From Pseudoneurospora amorphoporcata (lineage: Eukaryota > Ascomycota > Sordariomycetes > Sordariales > Sordariaceae), in NCBI GenBank assembly GCA_033297205.1, contig MU859233.1, positions 1 to 64,000 on the forward strand: 64,000 nucleotides of DNA, in the 5' to 3' direction. The translations under genes and the position numbers were made by a program. Of the stretch, positions 1 through 11,700 are shown piece by piece. Positions within the stretch are counted from its first letter, which is position 1. Each line of letters begins with the position of its first letter. Under the pieces are notes generated by a model. The model was not told the DNA's origin, did no database searches, and saw only the letters and a program-made list of their open reading frames with translations.

Positions 1-93
1 TCTACATAGCTTTCGTGTGCGCACAGGATCCTCTTCTGGTTCCTCGCACAACAATCAACATCTTACCTTAGTGCTTGCTCGCGCCCCATGATA

Positions 94-512
94 ATAGTAT
101 AGTATTCGTACAAGCACTTTTACACTCTAGAAGCTTCTAAACACTCAGTATTTATGTATATAAAGACCTCTCCTCTCCGTTAGTTAGTCACTCCTTAAGC
201 AAGCAAGCAAGCAAGCAAGGACACTCAAGCAATACAATATAGTCTTTTCTTATAGTATAGAGTTCACTATAACAAGTTGTTTTCTATAGTGTAGAGTTTA
301 CTGTAGTTTTTTGTCTTGAGAGTAGAGTCCTTTTTAAGACCTCTTTTATAATACTCCTATTGTATTTGCAACTACGCTGCAACTACATTGCTTCCTTTAG
401 TACTGTTGTCGTACCACCGCTTTCGCTCCACTCAGCTATAAGTGTATAGTTTACTGTAGTATCCTTATACTAGTACTATTATTATAGGCTAGTTAGGGCA
501 TTGCAGCAAACA
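94..512. repeat. Left LTR-like direct repeat
   Basis: This copy matches 2783-3211 over its whole length and lacks about 18 bp present near the start of the right copy. It carries TATATAAAG near 157-166, followed by a CT-rich stretch and four to five CAAG units. The layout resembles an LTR promoter and leader. It is the more T-rich copy, with TAGTATAGAG where the right copy has TAGTGCAGAG. Confidence 0.6.
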
Positions 513-1102
513 GGTTCTACGAGGTGTATACGCAGGTAGGCCTTGATGAAAGCTATAATATTCGACAAGGAGGAAAAGATCCGAGCTAAAGTCTGGTGCT
601 CAGACTGAGTACAGTTAAATACACGAAAGGGGTACGAGGAAGAAAGTGCTAAAAATGCCAAGACTGGGCCGAGACGAGGCGAACGAGCCGAGGTATGCCG
701 GGTAGTCTGAAGGACCCCTGGTAGGCACTAGCTTAGTATATAGAAGCTAGGTATTACTTCTGGGCGCCAGACCTATGACATTTACGAACTATTAATAAAT
801 GCTTAATAGTCTTTATCTCTAGAAAATAGTAGACTATATTCTCGCCCGGCTTAATTCGAAGGCTTTAACGTACTAATAGGCTATAAGCTAGGCCTTATGG
901 GGCTAGAACTAGAGGCCGCTCTACAAGTGGATATATAAAAGAATTTTAGAAGGAAGTAGCAAGCTAATATCGGAAATAGATGTAGGCGGTACTTACTAAC
1001 GAGCAAAGGGCGGCGCTTAGGGGGAAAGAAAATGCGTCTATAGCGAAAAGTTATTAAAATAGGATAGATAAGTTCAAGAACGATCCTATAGTATTGTCAT
1101 AG

Positions 1103-1210
1103 GTTGATATTAGCTATATAGTATGTACTACGAGTTCTGCCTTGTAAGTAGAACATCGTCTACCTTTTAGTAATTTGGCGTTGTCGGAATATGTGCACTC
1201 CTGCCCTATT
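1103..1210. repeat. Internal 108-bp direct repeat, copy 1
   Basis: This matches 2043-2150 without gaps. The differences I see are transitions (for example CATCG/CATTG and TCGGAATATG/TCGGGACATG). It lies inside the retroelement and is separate from its LTR-like ends. Confidence 0.7.
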
Positions 1211-1323
1211 GTCACATGGACATTGCCCACAGTCCAGGGGTTAGGATCGCAAGACTCAACAAAGCCTCAACGCCTAGCATTAGCCTCAAGATGCTTAGTG
1301 GCCTCCGGCTACAATACCTACTT

Positions 1324-1426
1324 CGGCCGGACCCTCAGCCGGACCCGCGGCCAAACTCGCGGCCAGACCCTCGGCCGGACCCACGGCCAGACTCGCGGCT
1401 AGACCCTCGGCTGGGCCCTCGGCCAC
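1324..1426 (+). repeat. GC-rich 12-bp tandem repeat
   Basis: Eight or so degenerate copies of a CGGCCGGACCCT-like unit form a GC-rich island inside otherwise AT-rich RIP-type sequence. One frame would give a repeat of Arg, Thr, Gly and Gln residues, but there is no sign that it is translated. Confidence 0.7.
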
Positions 1427-2042
1427 GGTCATCCCAGAAGCAACCACAGCTAACCAAGCAAGAAGCAGGGCGCCCGGATAAAGGACAGCGCCAAAAGGAA
1501 GATAGAAAATAAATAAAGGTATTCAGGAAGAGCTACACGTATACAAACTACTAAATAAATATCTTAAAGCCTTAGGCGACAAAGCTTGATGCGTACCTCA
1601 AGTACGTACCGATTCCCTTTGGCATAAGAAGGTCTTAAAGACCCAACCTTCTTCTAGAAGTTAAGAAGATCAACAAGGCTTTCGAAACTAAAGTAGTTTA
1701 TTAGCTAAATTAAACTACTGTTCCAAGCCCAGATTACTACCCTTGTCACACCTGTTATAGTATATTCTACTTAATAATGGGACGTTGTAGGTTCAATTCC
1801 CTAATATGGTATGTCGTAGAGCGGTTTTTGGCGTGCGACTCCGAGGATAGGAGGCATAAGAAAACATTGCTAAGGCTGAGACCGGCATGTCAACAGCTAC
1901 CCCCATTGCAAACCTCGAGTTTGGGTAGTGCTATATAGTCATCGCACGGCGATAAATCCTTCGCGACATTGTCGCCTCCGTTGGGGGACGGAGCCTTATC
2001 TTAATATCTTCAATATCGCTTTAAGGGAAAGTAGTGTTACAA

Positions 2043-2150
2043 GTTAATATTGGCTATATAGTGTGCACTACGAGTTCTGCCTTGTAAGTAGAACATTGTC
2101 TACCTTTTGGTAGTTTGGCGTTGTCGGGACATGTGCACTCCTGCCCTATT
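2043..2150. repeat. Internal 108-bp direct repeat, copy 2
   Basis: Gap-free partner of 1103-1210. It ends in the same GCACTCCTGCCCTATT, after which the two flanks differ completely. Confidence 0.7.
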
Positions 2151-2159
2151 ATAAGTATA

Positions 2160-2535
2160 GGCTGTATATAAAGCGAAAGTAGTTGAGAAAAATAAGAACT
2201 ATTTCGAAAATAGAATAGAGAAGCTTAAGAAGGATTCCGTAGTACGGGCTGCATATAAGGCGAAGGTAGTTGAAAAAAATAAGAACAATTATAGAAAGAA
2301 GATAGAGAAGCTTAAGAAGCATATAGTAGCGTACAAGGCGTATTTAGAGAAGGGAGGGGTAGTAGGTAAGAAATATTATATAAAGAAGAGGAAGGAAGAT
2401 TTAAAGAACCCTAACCTGAAGGTAGTTGAAAAGAGCCCTAGATAAATTAAATACTAAAAGTAAATAAATAAGTTTAGGAAGGATCCTATATTATTGGCTG
2501 TATATAAGGCGAAAGTGGTTAAAAAAAATAAGAAT
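2160..2535 (+). repeat. Dispersed ~40-bp lysine-codon-rich repeats
   Basis: Three copies of a unit beginning GGCTGTATATAAGGCGAAAG and ending in AAAAATAAGAAC start near 2160, 2247 and 2496. In one frame the units would encode charged coiled-coil-like peptide, but stop codons interrupt it. They may be the remains of a coding region of the element. Confidence 0.4.
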
Positions 2536-2782
2536 TGTTAACGTATAGCTAGTATTGTGCCTTGTAACTACCTTGTATTACCTTGTAGTATAGAAGGCTG
2601 ATTGCTGAGGACACTATTCCTTCTACGTCATAGAATTAGTCGACTCAGCCTCCACAGAATCTACTAGAACATAGAGGTTTCACTACTGCGTTCTGGATTC
2701 TCGAACCTATTCAGCATTCTCCCTAGGTTAATTTGTTATTATGGAATGTAACAGAAGCTCATAGATTCAACTCTTTCCTTTC

Positions 2783-3211
2783 ATAGTATAGTGCTCCTAC
2801 AAGCACTTCTACTAACTTACAAGAAGCTTCTACACTCTGGAAGCTTCTAGACACTCAGCACCTATGTATATAAAGACCTCTCCTCTCCGTTAGTTAGTCA
2901 CTCCTTAAGCAAGCAAGCAAGCAAGCAAAGACACTCAAGCAATACAATACGGTCTTTTCTTATAGTGCAGAGTTCACTATAATAAGTTGTTTTCCACAGT
3001 GCAGAGTTCACTGTAATCTTCTCTCTTGAGAGCAGAGTCCTCTCTAAGACTTCTTTTACAACACTCCTATTGTATCTGCAATCACGCTGCTTCCTTCAGC
3101 ACTGCTATCGTACCACCGCTTTCGCTCCGCTTAGCTACAAGTGCATAGTTCACTGTAGCGTCCCTATACTAGTACTATCATCATAGGCTAGTTAGGGCAT
3201 TGCAGCAAACA
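2783..3211. repeat. Right LTR-like direct repeat
   Basis: Second copy of the 94-512 repeat, with fewer C-to-T changes. It ends in GCAGCAAACA, exactly where the two copies stop matching: position 512 on the left and 3211 on the right. Confidence 0.6.
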
Positions 3212-3639
3212 ATATAATATATTGTAATGAAGTTATAGTATTAATGTTAATATCTAATTGTGGATGTGAACATCTACACAATTAGGATTTAGTTGTGCAC
3301 TCAGACCTCCTTGAGCGGAGTGCAAAATATTGCTCAGATAGGTATAAAACATGAATTTATCGATAAAATATTAAAAGTGTAGTAACTGAAACATACACGT
3401 GAGCTCAAGGTAGTCTGAGCGCTGAGATAAGGTCGGGTCGGGTCATGTTAGGTTAGGTTAGGTACCTCTGGGTACGGTAGGTGTTATTGCTGGTAGCAGT
3501 AGTCTTAAGATGGGGGTTTCTTTTAACGGTAAGTAGGTAGGTTTGAATGCGGAATTAAAGTGAATATTTCATGGCGCTTTGGTCGAGAAATTACCGTTGA
3601 TTCGTGGAAAGAGCGATGTACATCTGGGTCGGATGGCCC

Positions 3640-3661
3640 TTTTTTTTTTTTTTTTTTTTTT
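3640..3661 (+). repeat. T22 homopolymer tract
   Basis: An uninterrupted run of 22 T, the first of eight homopolymer tracts of 17 or more in the window. Confidence 0.95.
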
Positions 3662-6600
3662 CCCAAGACGGACGGAAACGTCCCAGCCTGGCTGGGGTTG
3701 TTCTTTTCCCCCACGTTTCCACAATTCCGCGAGATAATATCAAACCACTAATACAATCACAAACATTGTTAAGTGAAGCCCTTGATGTTTCCTCCGTCCC
3801 TCCTTCTGATGCGGTGCTCAATGGACAATAGTACAAAATCGCATTCACACGTCTGTGCCTTCCAAAAGAGCTCCAAAACCCATCCACTTGACTCCTTCAC
3901 CGGCTTCCTTTGATGATACATGTATCACAATTTCAGCGCAAGTGATGAAGAGACATATGGATGGGTACAGACAAACGCACAGAGAAGGAAGCTCCGAAGT
4001 CCCTGAGCTAGGTAGATTTGTGGTTTTGTTTACCTCCTTGGTGAAAACCACCGGTTAAGCGTCACTTAGCATAGCTTCTTGTGATCTCAGTTTGCGAGTG
4101 AGTCCTTCGAACGAACCCCCCGCGCAATAGTCGGGTAGCCAAGCGTGCGGGATGAGACCACAGAACGGGGCACCGCGGCGGCAGGTGAGTGGGTTTGTGA
4201 GTCGTGAGTAGGGCATTGTTGTAATGCATCAGTTCAATATCAAACTCCGTTACTGAACTTGGTTTCTCTCAACCGTTTTGGATCCTCAGTTTATATCGCC
4301 TTACTTTCGGCATCATGAACATCCCACTCTGAGACAAAACCTTACCTCCAGTCGTCCCGGGAATCGCTGCCGAGCGCTTGGCCTGCTACACACTCCAACA
4401 TCGTGACCACCCTCACCAGGGCATTTAGGCTTCATCACATTAGGTCAGCAGGACCGGCTGGTAAGGGATTCAGGGGCAAACACCACTGCCACTTCCAAGG
4501 TACGCACCAACCGCACACCTAAACAGCACACTACCCTACTCCAGCGACTTTAAGGGTCCCTCAGGCACCATCTCTCCAAGGTCATAGGGGTAATCAAGGG
4601 TCTTCAGGTCCAAGACCGCTACGTGTGCTAGAACATGCTATGTCTCAGTGAGCACACCCTCAGTTCTCCCATCTGCTCATAGTAAGCATCCACGTTCACA
4701 CTTTAACAATGTTCTAGATCTTAGATAGGATATCGGTTGTTCCGAAGAGATTACCAAACCTGTAACCGGACCGTCGCATGCGAGGGGGAGATCACGCACA
4801 CACCGAGCACCGCAACCGATGGTGGTGAGCTCTAAATAGCTTCGTGTTCAAACACGGTTCAAGATCGGAGGTGAAGGAGAAATGTTTGCACCACCTGGTG
4901 ATCCTTTAGCAGGGGGAAACAGGGGAAACAATGGAAACAATGGCGCCACGATAACCACGATGGTGCGCTTGTTGTTGACGCCTCGAAGCGCCTAGAGATT
5001 TAGGGCGCAGTTGTTGAGGTTCTCGTGGGGTGGCGCCCCCGCACTAGTAACTTTGATGTTTGGAGTTGTGCTTCGGGAGACTTACTAAGCTCAAATACCT
5101 AACAACGGAGATGCTTTTTCGTCGTTGTTGCCTGAAAGCTATTCTAGTGGCTTAGGTAGTCAGTCAATTCTCAACCAATCATTTTAGAAGTACGTGATGC
5201 TGCCTGGAAGTGGACGGTGTGGTTGAGGAGTCAACCTGCCTGTCCACTTACACCACAGCACCCCCTGTAAAACCCGTCCGAATATTCTGATAGGGCTGAA
5301 AGTCTCCAATCAATCAATTTAGCCGTCCCGGTCTCTTCGGGTCCATCAGCGGAGACGAGTGAACGAGGATCTTAAGGTCTGGTTAAGGGGATCTAGGGGA
5401 CCCCATGGGCCTGAGCATGTCGAAAGCCTACTCGTTGATGATGACGTGCGTGACTCGCAGTGTTCATTGACCCAAATATCAAGGGACCACTTACAAGAGG
5501 TCCATATCGTTAGCCCGGGCGCGTAAGATTCGATGAAATATATACCAGTTGAACAACATGTATGGCCAGCGAGGTTGATGCAGGTAGGGACCTATTCTAG
5601 TGATCGGCATCAGACATCAGCCAGACACCAGATGCTACAGCAGTTTGTTGTTAAAATAAGACTCTAAATTGAATTTTCCCCACGCTTGTCGTAGCAGTCT
5701 GTGATTTGTTCGTGGGCGAAATCCAGATGTTTGCCGACGTGGCACGTCTGTTGAAGGCCGCATGACCAGCAAAATTTTGCGAAATAATGTTTTCCGAGGT
5801 CAAATCCGACAGCGAGACAGCAACAGTGGACAGTGGCCTGATATTCGAACAAGCGCGGCGGGACCGCTGCCAGCGTCCGAGTTTGAGCCTGAAACGTGAT
5901 CGGAAAGTCAATTGGCGAGTCGGGATGGTCGATAATTCCCAAAATGAGACAGCAGTCAATCACCAGGTAGTTGCAGTTGCTGCCACTCGCTCTACGGTGA
6001 GACCGAGCTAAGGAAAGTGTTGAGACTCGAGATGCTGTGGTGGTATCGTGTGGGTGCTGTCAAATGATCAATGGGATGGGGGACCGGCGCGCAGCCGGAT
6101 GTCACCCCCGGGGCCCGTTCCGTACCTGATGCCCGGGCCGTTCATCATAGGTCAACAAAAACCACCCGACTCAACCATGACCGGACCACGGAACGCTGCG
6201 CAACGGAGAGTAGGACGTCCACTTGGCTGAAATATTTGGATGAAAATAAGGCCGACGATAAATAGCAAATATTTTATCGATTATTTATTGTCGTCCAAAG
6301 TCCACCGTTTCCCCGAGACGTAACTTACAACTTACTCGCTCCCCTCCCCACCGTTCGGACCGTTCGTCCACCTGCTTTTCGTTGGGAACGGGGATCAACC
6401 CTCTTTTGCTGGTCGGAGCAGGGACCTTCCCGACTCACCACGAGAACTGGCTGTTGTTGTGACGAGCTTGTTAGGGCCTTGATTGTTAGGGTGCCTTGCA
6501 GGCCAAAAGCCGTTGTTCACTTCCGTTGCGTTTTCCGTGGCCGTGCTCGTGTAGTGCCGACTGGTGATATTTCGCCGCCGGTAACCATCACGATGTTTCA

Positions 6601-8654
6601 AGTGAGGCGTACGGAGTAGCCCAGAAGCCAGAGCAGACAGAAGAAGGCTGAGCAAGTGGACAAAGAAGGCGTCGCGTGACGTCGACTATCGTCGTAATGT
6701 CCACCTGAAGCTCTGTTTTCGGTCTAGAAAGTTGCCTGTTGGCCTGCTGTGCTGTGGATGACCGACAACCGCAGGCCCACGGGGGCGATGACGGGTTCTC
6801 GAGATCCATGCTCCGTAGCCCGTTACGATTTCATCGCCGCGGCCGGTGACCAGTATGTAAAATTGAACATGTATCGTTCCTTCCCTTTGAGGCAGGAAAT
6901 CACGGGAAACTCCGGGAGTTGTGAGAAGTGGACGTTGCATTGCCCGGTCACGATGATTCGTCCTCCATGCAATTGAATTTGTGGTGAGGGGTTGCTTGCT
7001 GACAGATTTGGCAAGGCAGACGTGGTCCACTTACCCATCTTATATTAACAATTACAGGCCTATAATAGCTGTAGATGCGTTAGTGGCCTCCCACCCTAGC
7101 CCGCAGGCTTCAGCGTAGCTTCATCAACCCCGCCACGGCCAACCAAATCAATTCAAAAGTTCTCCACGACAGTCACAATGGATCCCTCGACACGGGCGTA
7201 TCGTAAGATGACAAATTAGAAAAATAGAAAAACCACGGGGCCGGGGGAGATCCGTAGCGGAAAGTTTGCGGGGTCTCCAGCCGGGCCTCCGTTTAATCGC
7301 GGGGTGGGCTCATCCGGGGTTCGGGGGTGTCAATCCCGTAACCGTCACGGGGAGAAATATAAAACGGGGGGCTCCGAAGTTGATGCCGCCAGCGAGGTAA
7401 GATAGCATCTCCAACATTTCTATCGCCCCCAAACCACTGCCGATACCGAGATGGGAGTTCGGATGAATATCCGCGAGGGGTGTGGCAAAGTTCGTCGACT
7501 CGGAATGCTTGACCCGGACTCTCTCGTGACCGAAATCAATATCGTCAAATGACTGACTGGGGATGACTTCTCAGATGAAGAACAGACGGAATCATGAACT
7601 GCCGGGCCGCGTTTCACCGCCCTCATCTCCCAACCCAAGCCATGATACCATCTTGCGATCATGGCCTCCTGGAGTTTCATCACCAACTCTGCCGTAGCCT
7701 CAATCCCGGGGAGACAGGAAGGGCACGTAGGTGGAAATTGACGCGATTCAGGGTCCAAGGGGTAGTTGTGTCATGTGGCACATTTTCCAGCATCATCAGG
7801 GTCCCCGTGTTTTTGCTTTTTGCCCATCTCAGAGGCCATGGATTCATTCACCCACGCGTATCAGATGCTTTGTATCAGATGCTTTGATTCCGTTGATTAT
7901 TGGCCTTTGGGCAATGCGTTAGGTCTTGGCCTTGTAGATCTTGTGAGCTTATTCGAGAAAATGCAGGGCAGTCTGGAATAAACACAATGCCACAAAATAC
8001 ATATCGGAGCTCTCTACCCCGTGAAGCCACTGGACAGCGACAAGTCGAGATCGTTCCCGACTTCTGGCGAGAACTTCACAACCGCTAGCAGCTGGCTAGT
8101 TTCAGGCTGTGTTGCATCTCAGCCTCGACAGCGCAACACCGAGAAGGGGGCTCACATGCCACGACACAGCTGCGTCTTTTTTGAACGTTACATACCTTAC
8201 GGTTCCCCACTTTCATATCACATTGGTACTTAGTTTCTGCTTTTTGCACGGCACGCTCGCTGAAACTTGATTTTCGCAAAATGAGGAAAATTTTCGTATC
8301 GTAGCTTGTAACGGGAGTGGTTCGGTCTACGTTCGTACCAACAAAATCCTGGCATATCGGCATGCAATTGTGACGGCGGGTCCTGGGGGAACAATCTCGC
8401 AAGTCGCAACACCACGTTGGCGATGTCTCATGTTCTTGAACCACGGACGGACTTGGTGGTTTCCACTACAAATCGGATGGTATTGATTAATGCTAGGCGG
8501 ATATTACCGTCCTCGCCGTCCTCTTAAGCTCTGGTTGAATGTCCATGGGATGAAGGTCAAAACGGAGCAAGGTGCCCATGTGAGTGCCGTTTTGAAAGTG
8601 GATTATTCGATCGGAAGGGATGTGGGCGAAAGGTCTTTTTTACCTTTCCTTTTC

Positions 8655-8678
8655 TTTTTTTTTTTTTTTTTGTTTTTT

Positions 8679-8728
<50 letters not shown>
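8655..8728. repeat. T-tract followed by A46: homopolymer palindrome
   Basis: A 17-T run, a short GTTTTTTAATT spacer and 46 uninterrupted A residues face each other. The T and A arms can pair, so the site could form a hairpin or cruciform. The length of such tracts is also where assemblies are least reliable. Confidence 0.9.
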
Positions 8729-8729
<1 letters not shown>

Positions 8730-11700
8730 ATATCAGCGTCGAACAAGACGTCAACAACAGCAAGTTGGAAGTTACAGCCCCCAGTTCCACCGGGACAACC
8801 GACCCGGGCGTGTCAACACTCCCCGGAAGCATCAATCCATCGCCCCGGCAGCGGACATTCACAGAATGCCTTGCAAAGAATGGAAGACTTGGATACCTGC
8901 CTGACGTATTGATCGCCCTTCAAACGACCATTTACCATCGCGTATTCAACCCACGTGTTGTCCTTGCCTCTCCATCCATCGTCGTGTTAACTCCGTCGCG
9001 TGAGGTTCGCGTAAACACACGTGTAGCACTGGGCTTGATAGCCGCGCAGCAGCCGCGATGCCACGATATCTGTGCCAGTCCAGGCCCTTTCTAAGGAATC
9101 TACCCGGCGGCTGATGTTGCCGAAAGTTTGGGGAAACTGTTGTCGTTCAATTGCTTTTAAAGTCATCAATCACTGCTGAACATGGTCTGGATGGAAATCG
9201 TCAATGCGATAGTATATAGATCTACCAGCCTGCTGGGAATGGTTTGGAAGCCATAAAACAGCCGGCGGCAGTCAGCAACATCTACCTGCGGAAATGCAGA
9301 GAAAAGGTTTTTACTGCGAATGTGATGATCACGGTACAGGTCGGGTACCAACCACCCGACGTGGCATTGGCATCTGTCACCTCATCACCAACTCCCCGGG
9401 CCTGGTTCCTGGCACTCTGTGCAGCCTGCGCGAACAATCCATGCAACTCATGCAACTCGCTCGGCAAAAAGGCTCGAAAAATGATCAACGGTTTCTTGTC
9501 CGTCTACGGTCTCAGAGGTGGTCCCTGGACGTTGCATTGGGGTTGGGCGGCCAACCAAAAACACTGCCCAGTCGTCCATCTGTCGCCACCTGTCTCTCAA
9601 AAGTGCTCACGTCGCTGACTGTTTGGCCCGGGGCATTCCCGTCCTCGGCCAAGACGGCGGCAAGATTGGGTGGGCATCCGATGCGGGCATGGGGCGGCCG
9701 TGATGTGGGGCCGTGATGTGGGGCCGTGGTGGGTGGCCCGGTCTGCGTGCGCCGAGGGGCCGCCGAAGGAAAGGCCGGAAATTGTGGATTGTGAAACGCG
9801 TGGATCACGGGCTTACTGCGGATTACGTACGCACCGGACGCCAGGTCTCAGGTCGGATATCATCGCCGCCGCCGCCGCCGATAGTAATGCACCATTCAAG
9901 CGGAAGTGCTTACGAACTATGTATCGTGACTCGGCATGACTACGGTACCTTGACGTCGCGGGAGAAGCAGTGGAGCCACCGCGAAAGAAAGAGATGGAAG
10001 GTGCAAAGGTGCGAAGATGCGAAGACGACAAGGGCGGGCTTGGTTGCCTCTTTTGGCGATGCCTTCTTGTTCGTCGCCTTCGCTTGACCTCACAAGCTAG
10101 GACTTCTCGAACATTTCCGATAAAAGCTAGTCAAGTGACTCAAGTCCGCTCCGCTATCAGCATCGTCATCAATCTCATCAAATTTGCGCTTTGGCCTTCC
10201 TTCCACTTCCTTCGCTTCTCGCTTCTCGCTTCTCGCTTGCGTTTGTCATCTCGTCCGTCAATCGACCGGATATGGAGACGGCCCGACTTTCCTGGTCCAC
10301 CGAAGGTCGCCGCTAGAAAAGCTGTAAAGGGGAAAGTTTAAGGCGCCAATCACGCTGGTCGGAGGAACTTGCGTGCGCTGAAAACTAGTTAGCTCTAGTG
10401 TAGTCCTCAGCTTACCTAGGTAGCGAAGAGGTGTTCCTGAACTTCTTGGCGGTCTTACACTTTCGAGTTTCTTACCACATTGGCTACTCTTGAGATTGGT
10501 CGGTTGGGATATTGGTTTGTACCTGTCAGGTACGGTACAATACCTTTAGGTTTCAATGTTAATGTCGATGCCGAAGAGTTGATAGCCCCTGTGTAAGGTT
10601 CCGAAAGTTCGTTAACGTTAAAGACTTGTATGTACGCTATCGGAGAAAGGAAAAAGCGGATTTAAAACAGAGGAAGAACAGTGCGAGATAATATCGGTCC
10701 GGGCTCACCGTTTGGAATTCGGGACGGCGAGGAAGGGAAGCCAAGAAAGGTGTCTCGATTGGGTGCTTACATACGTACGTGCAGGGTAGGCAGACAAGCA
10801 AGCGAGACATGCCTCGATAATCGCGATTTGATCTTAGATCTGTCGCGTCGCGGCTCTGTGCCTTTTTTCCGTGTATCCACATAGTGTGCGCGTCGGCGTC
10901 GGCGTCTGCATCCGACTGACATCGCAGGTAATGGATGTACAAATGTATAAGCAGGGTAAGGTACTTGACATGCTCCCGTCCAGCTCGCCTTCTGGCTTGT
11001 GACTGTCTGTGGAGGTCTAGACGACGGCGAGGTGCGTGATGCAAGTGTTGGTAACCGAGCCGAACCAACATTTTGACCTGGGAAACCGTCAAGGGATGGG
11101 GAAATCATTGCCGTTTCGTATCTGAGAAAGGTGTCTTTCCCCGGACCCGAATGTTTTTTCATTATCCACCTGCAAGAAAGGCAGACATTCATGTCTACCT
11201 TGCATATGTATATGCATATAACCCTTACATACCTACGGACGTAGGGCTACCTATGTGCAGAGCCGACAGCTGCAGCACTTGCTCCGTATCCGATTCCGCG
11301 CACACGGGTTTTTGTTCTCGCGTGACATGTGCCTACTACCTCCACATCAACGTCAGTGAAACTGGATTTCACCACGTCCTTAACCCCCCAAAATCAAGGG
11401 CATTTTCTACCACAAGATGCCGTGAGACCGACAAAGTACCAAACACCATATAACATTGCACTACCTCTGCTGACGGGTGACACCATGCGTCCCGGTAGTA
11501 GTAATAGTTCGCGTCTGGTAGGGGGAGGTCCAGACCGGGCAGCGCCCTCGTTCGACGTCAAAAATGCGGGGGTGGAGACCAAGCCGTACCCCGGAGATCA
11601 TCATCATAACAGGGACACAACATGTCGAACTGGTCGATCATCAGATTGGGGCTTTCATATATTGACGACTGGCGAGGGAATTTTGAGGCAAAAGAAGTTA

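Larger units (their letters stand above)
94..3211. mobile_element. Decayed LTR-type retroelement, non-coding
   Basis: Two direct repeats (94-512 and 2783-3211) flank about 2.3 kb of AT-rich sequence without any long reading frame. The repeats have the layout of LTRs: the right copy ends in AAACA, and both hold a TATATAAAG box and a run of CAAG units at the same relative place. Differences between copies are mostly C/T and G/A transitions, which is the RIP signature of filamentous ascomycetes. No integrase, reverse transcriptase or gag sequence is visible, so it is either a non-autonomous element or the wreck of a larger one. The left border is uncertain: similarity stops at 94, near the edge of the window, and no target-site duplication could be defined. 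Confidence 0.6.

Noticed and set aside
1765..1815. tRNA-like GGTTCAATTCC near a possible acceptor stem
   Set aside because: A T-arm-like word is present, but no D-arm, anticodon arm or matching acceptor stem can be formed. It is RIP-type AT-rich DNA.
3432..3465. Telomere-like GTTAGGTTAGGTTAGG
   Set aside because: Only three units of TTAGG (not TTAGGG), in a stretch with many GGTAGGTA words. Too short and of the wrong unit for a fungal telomere.
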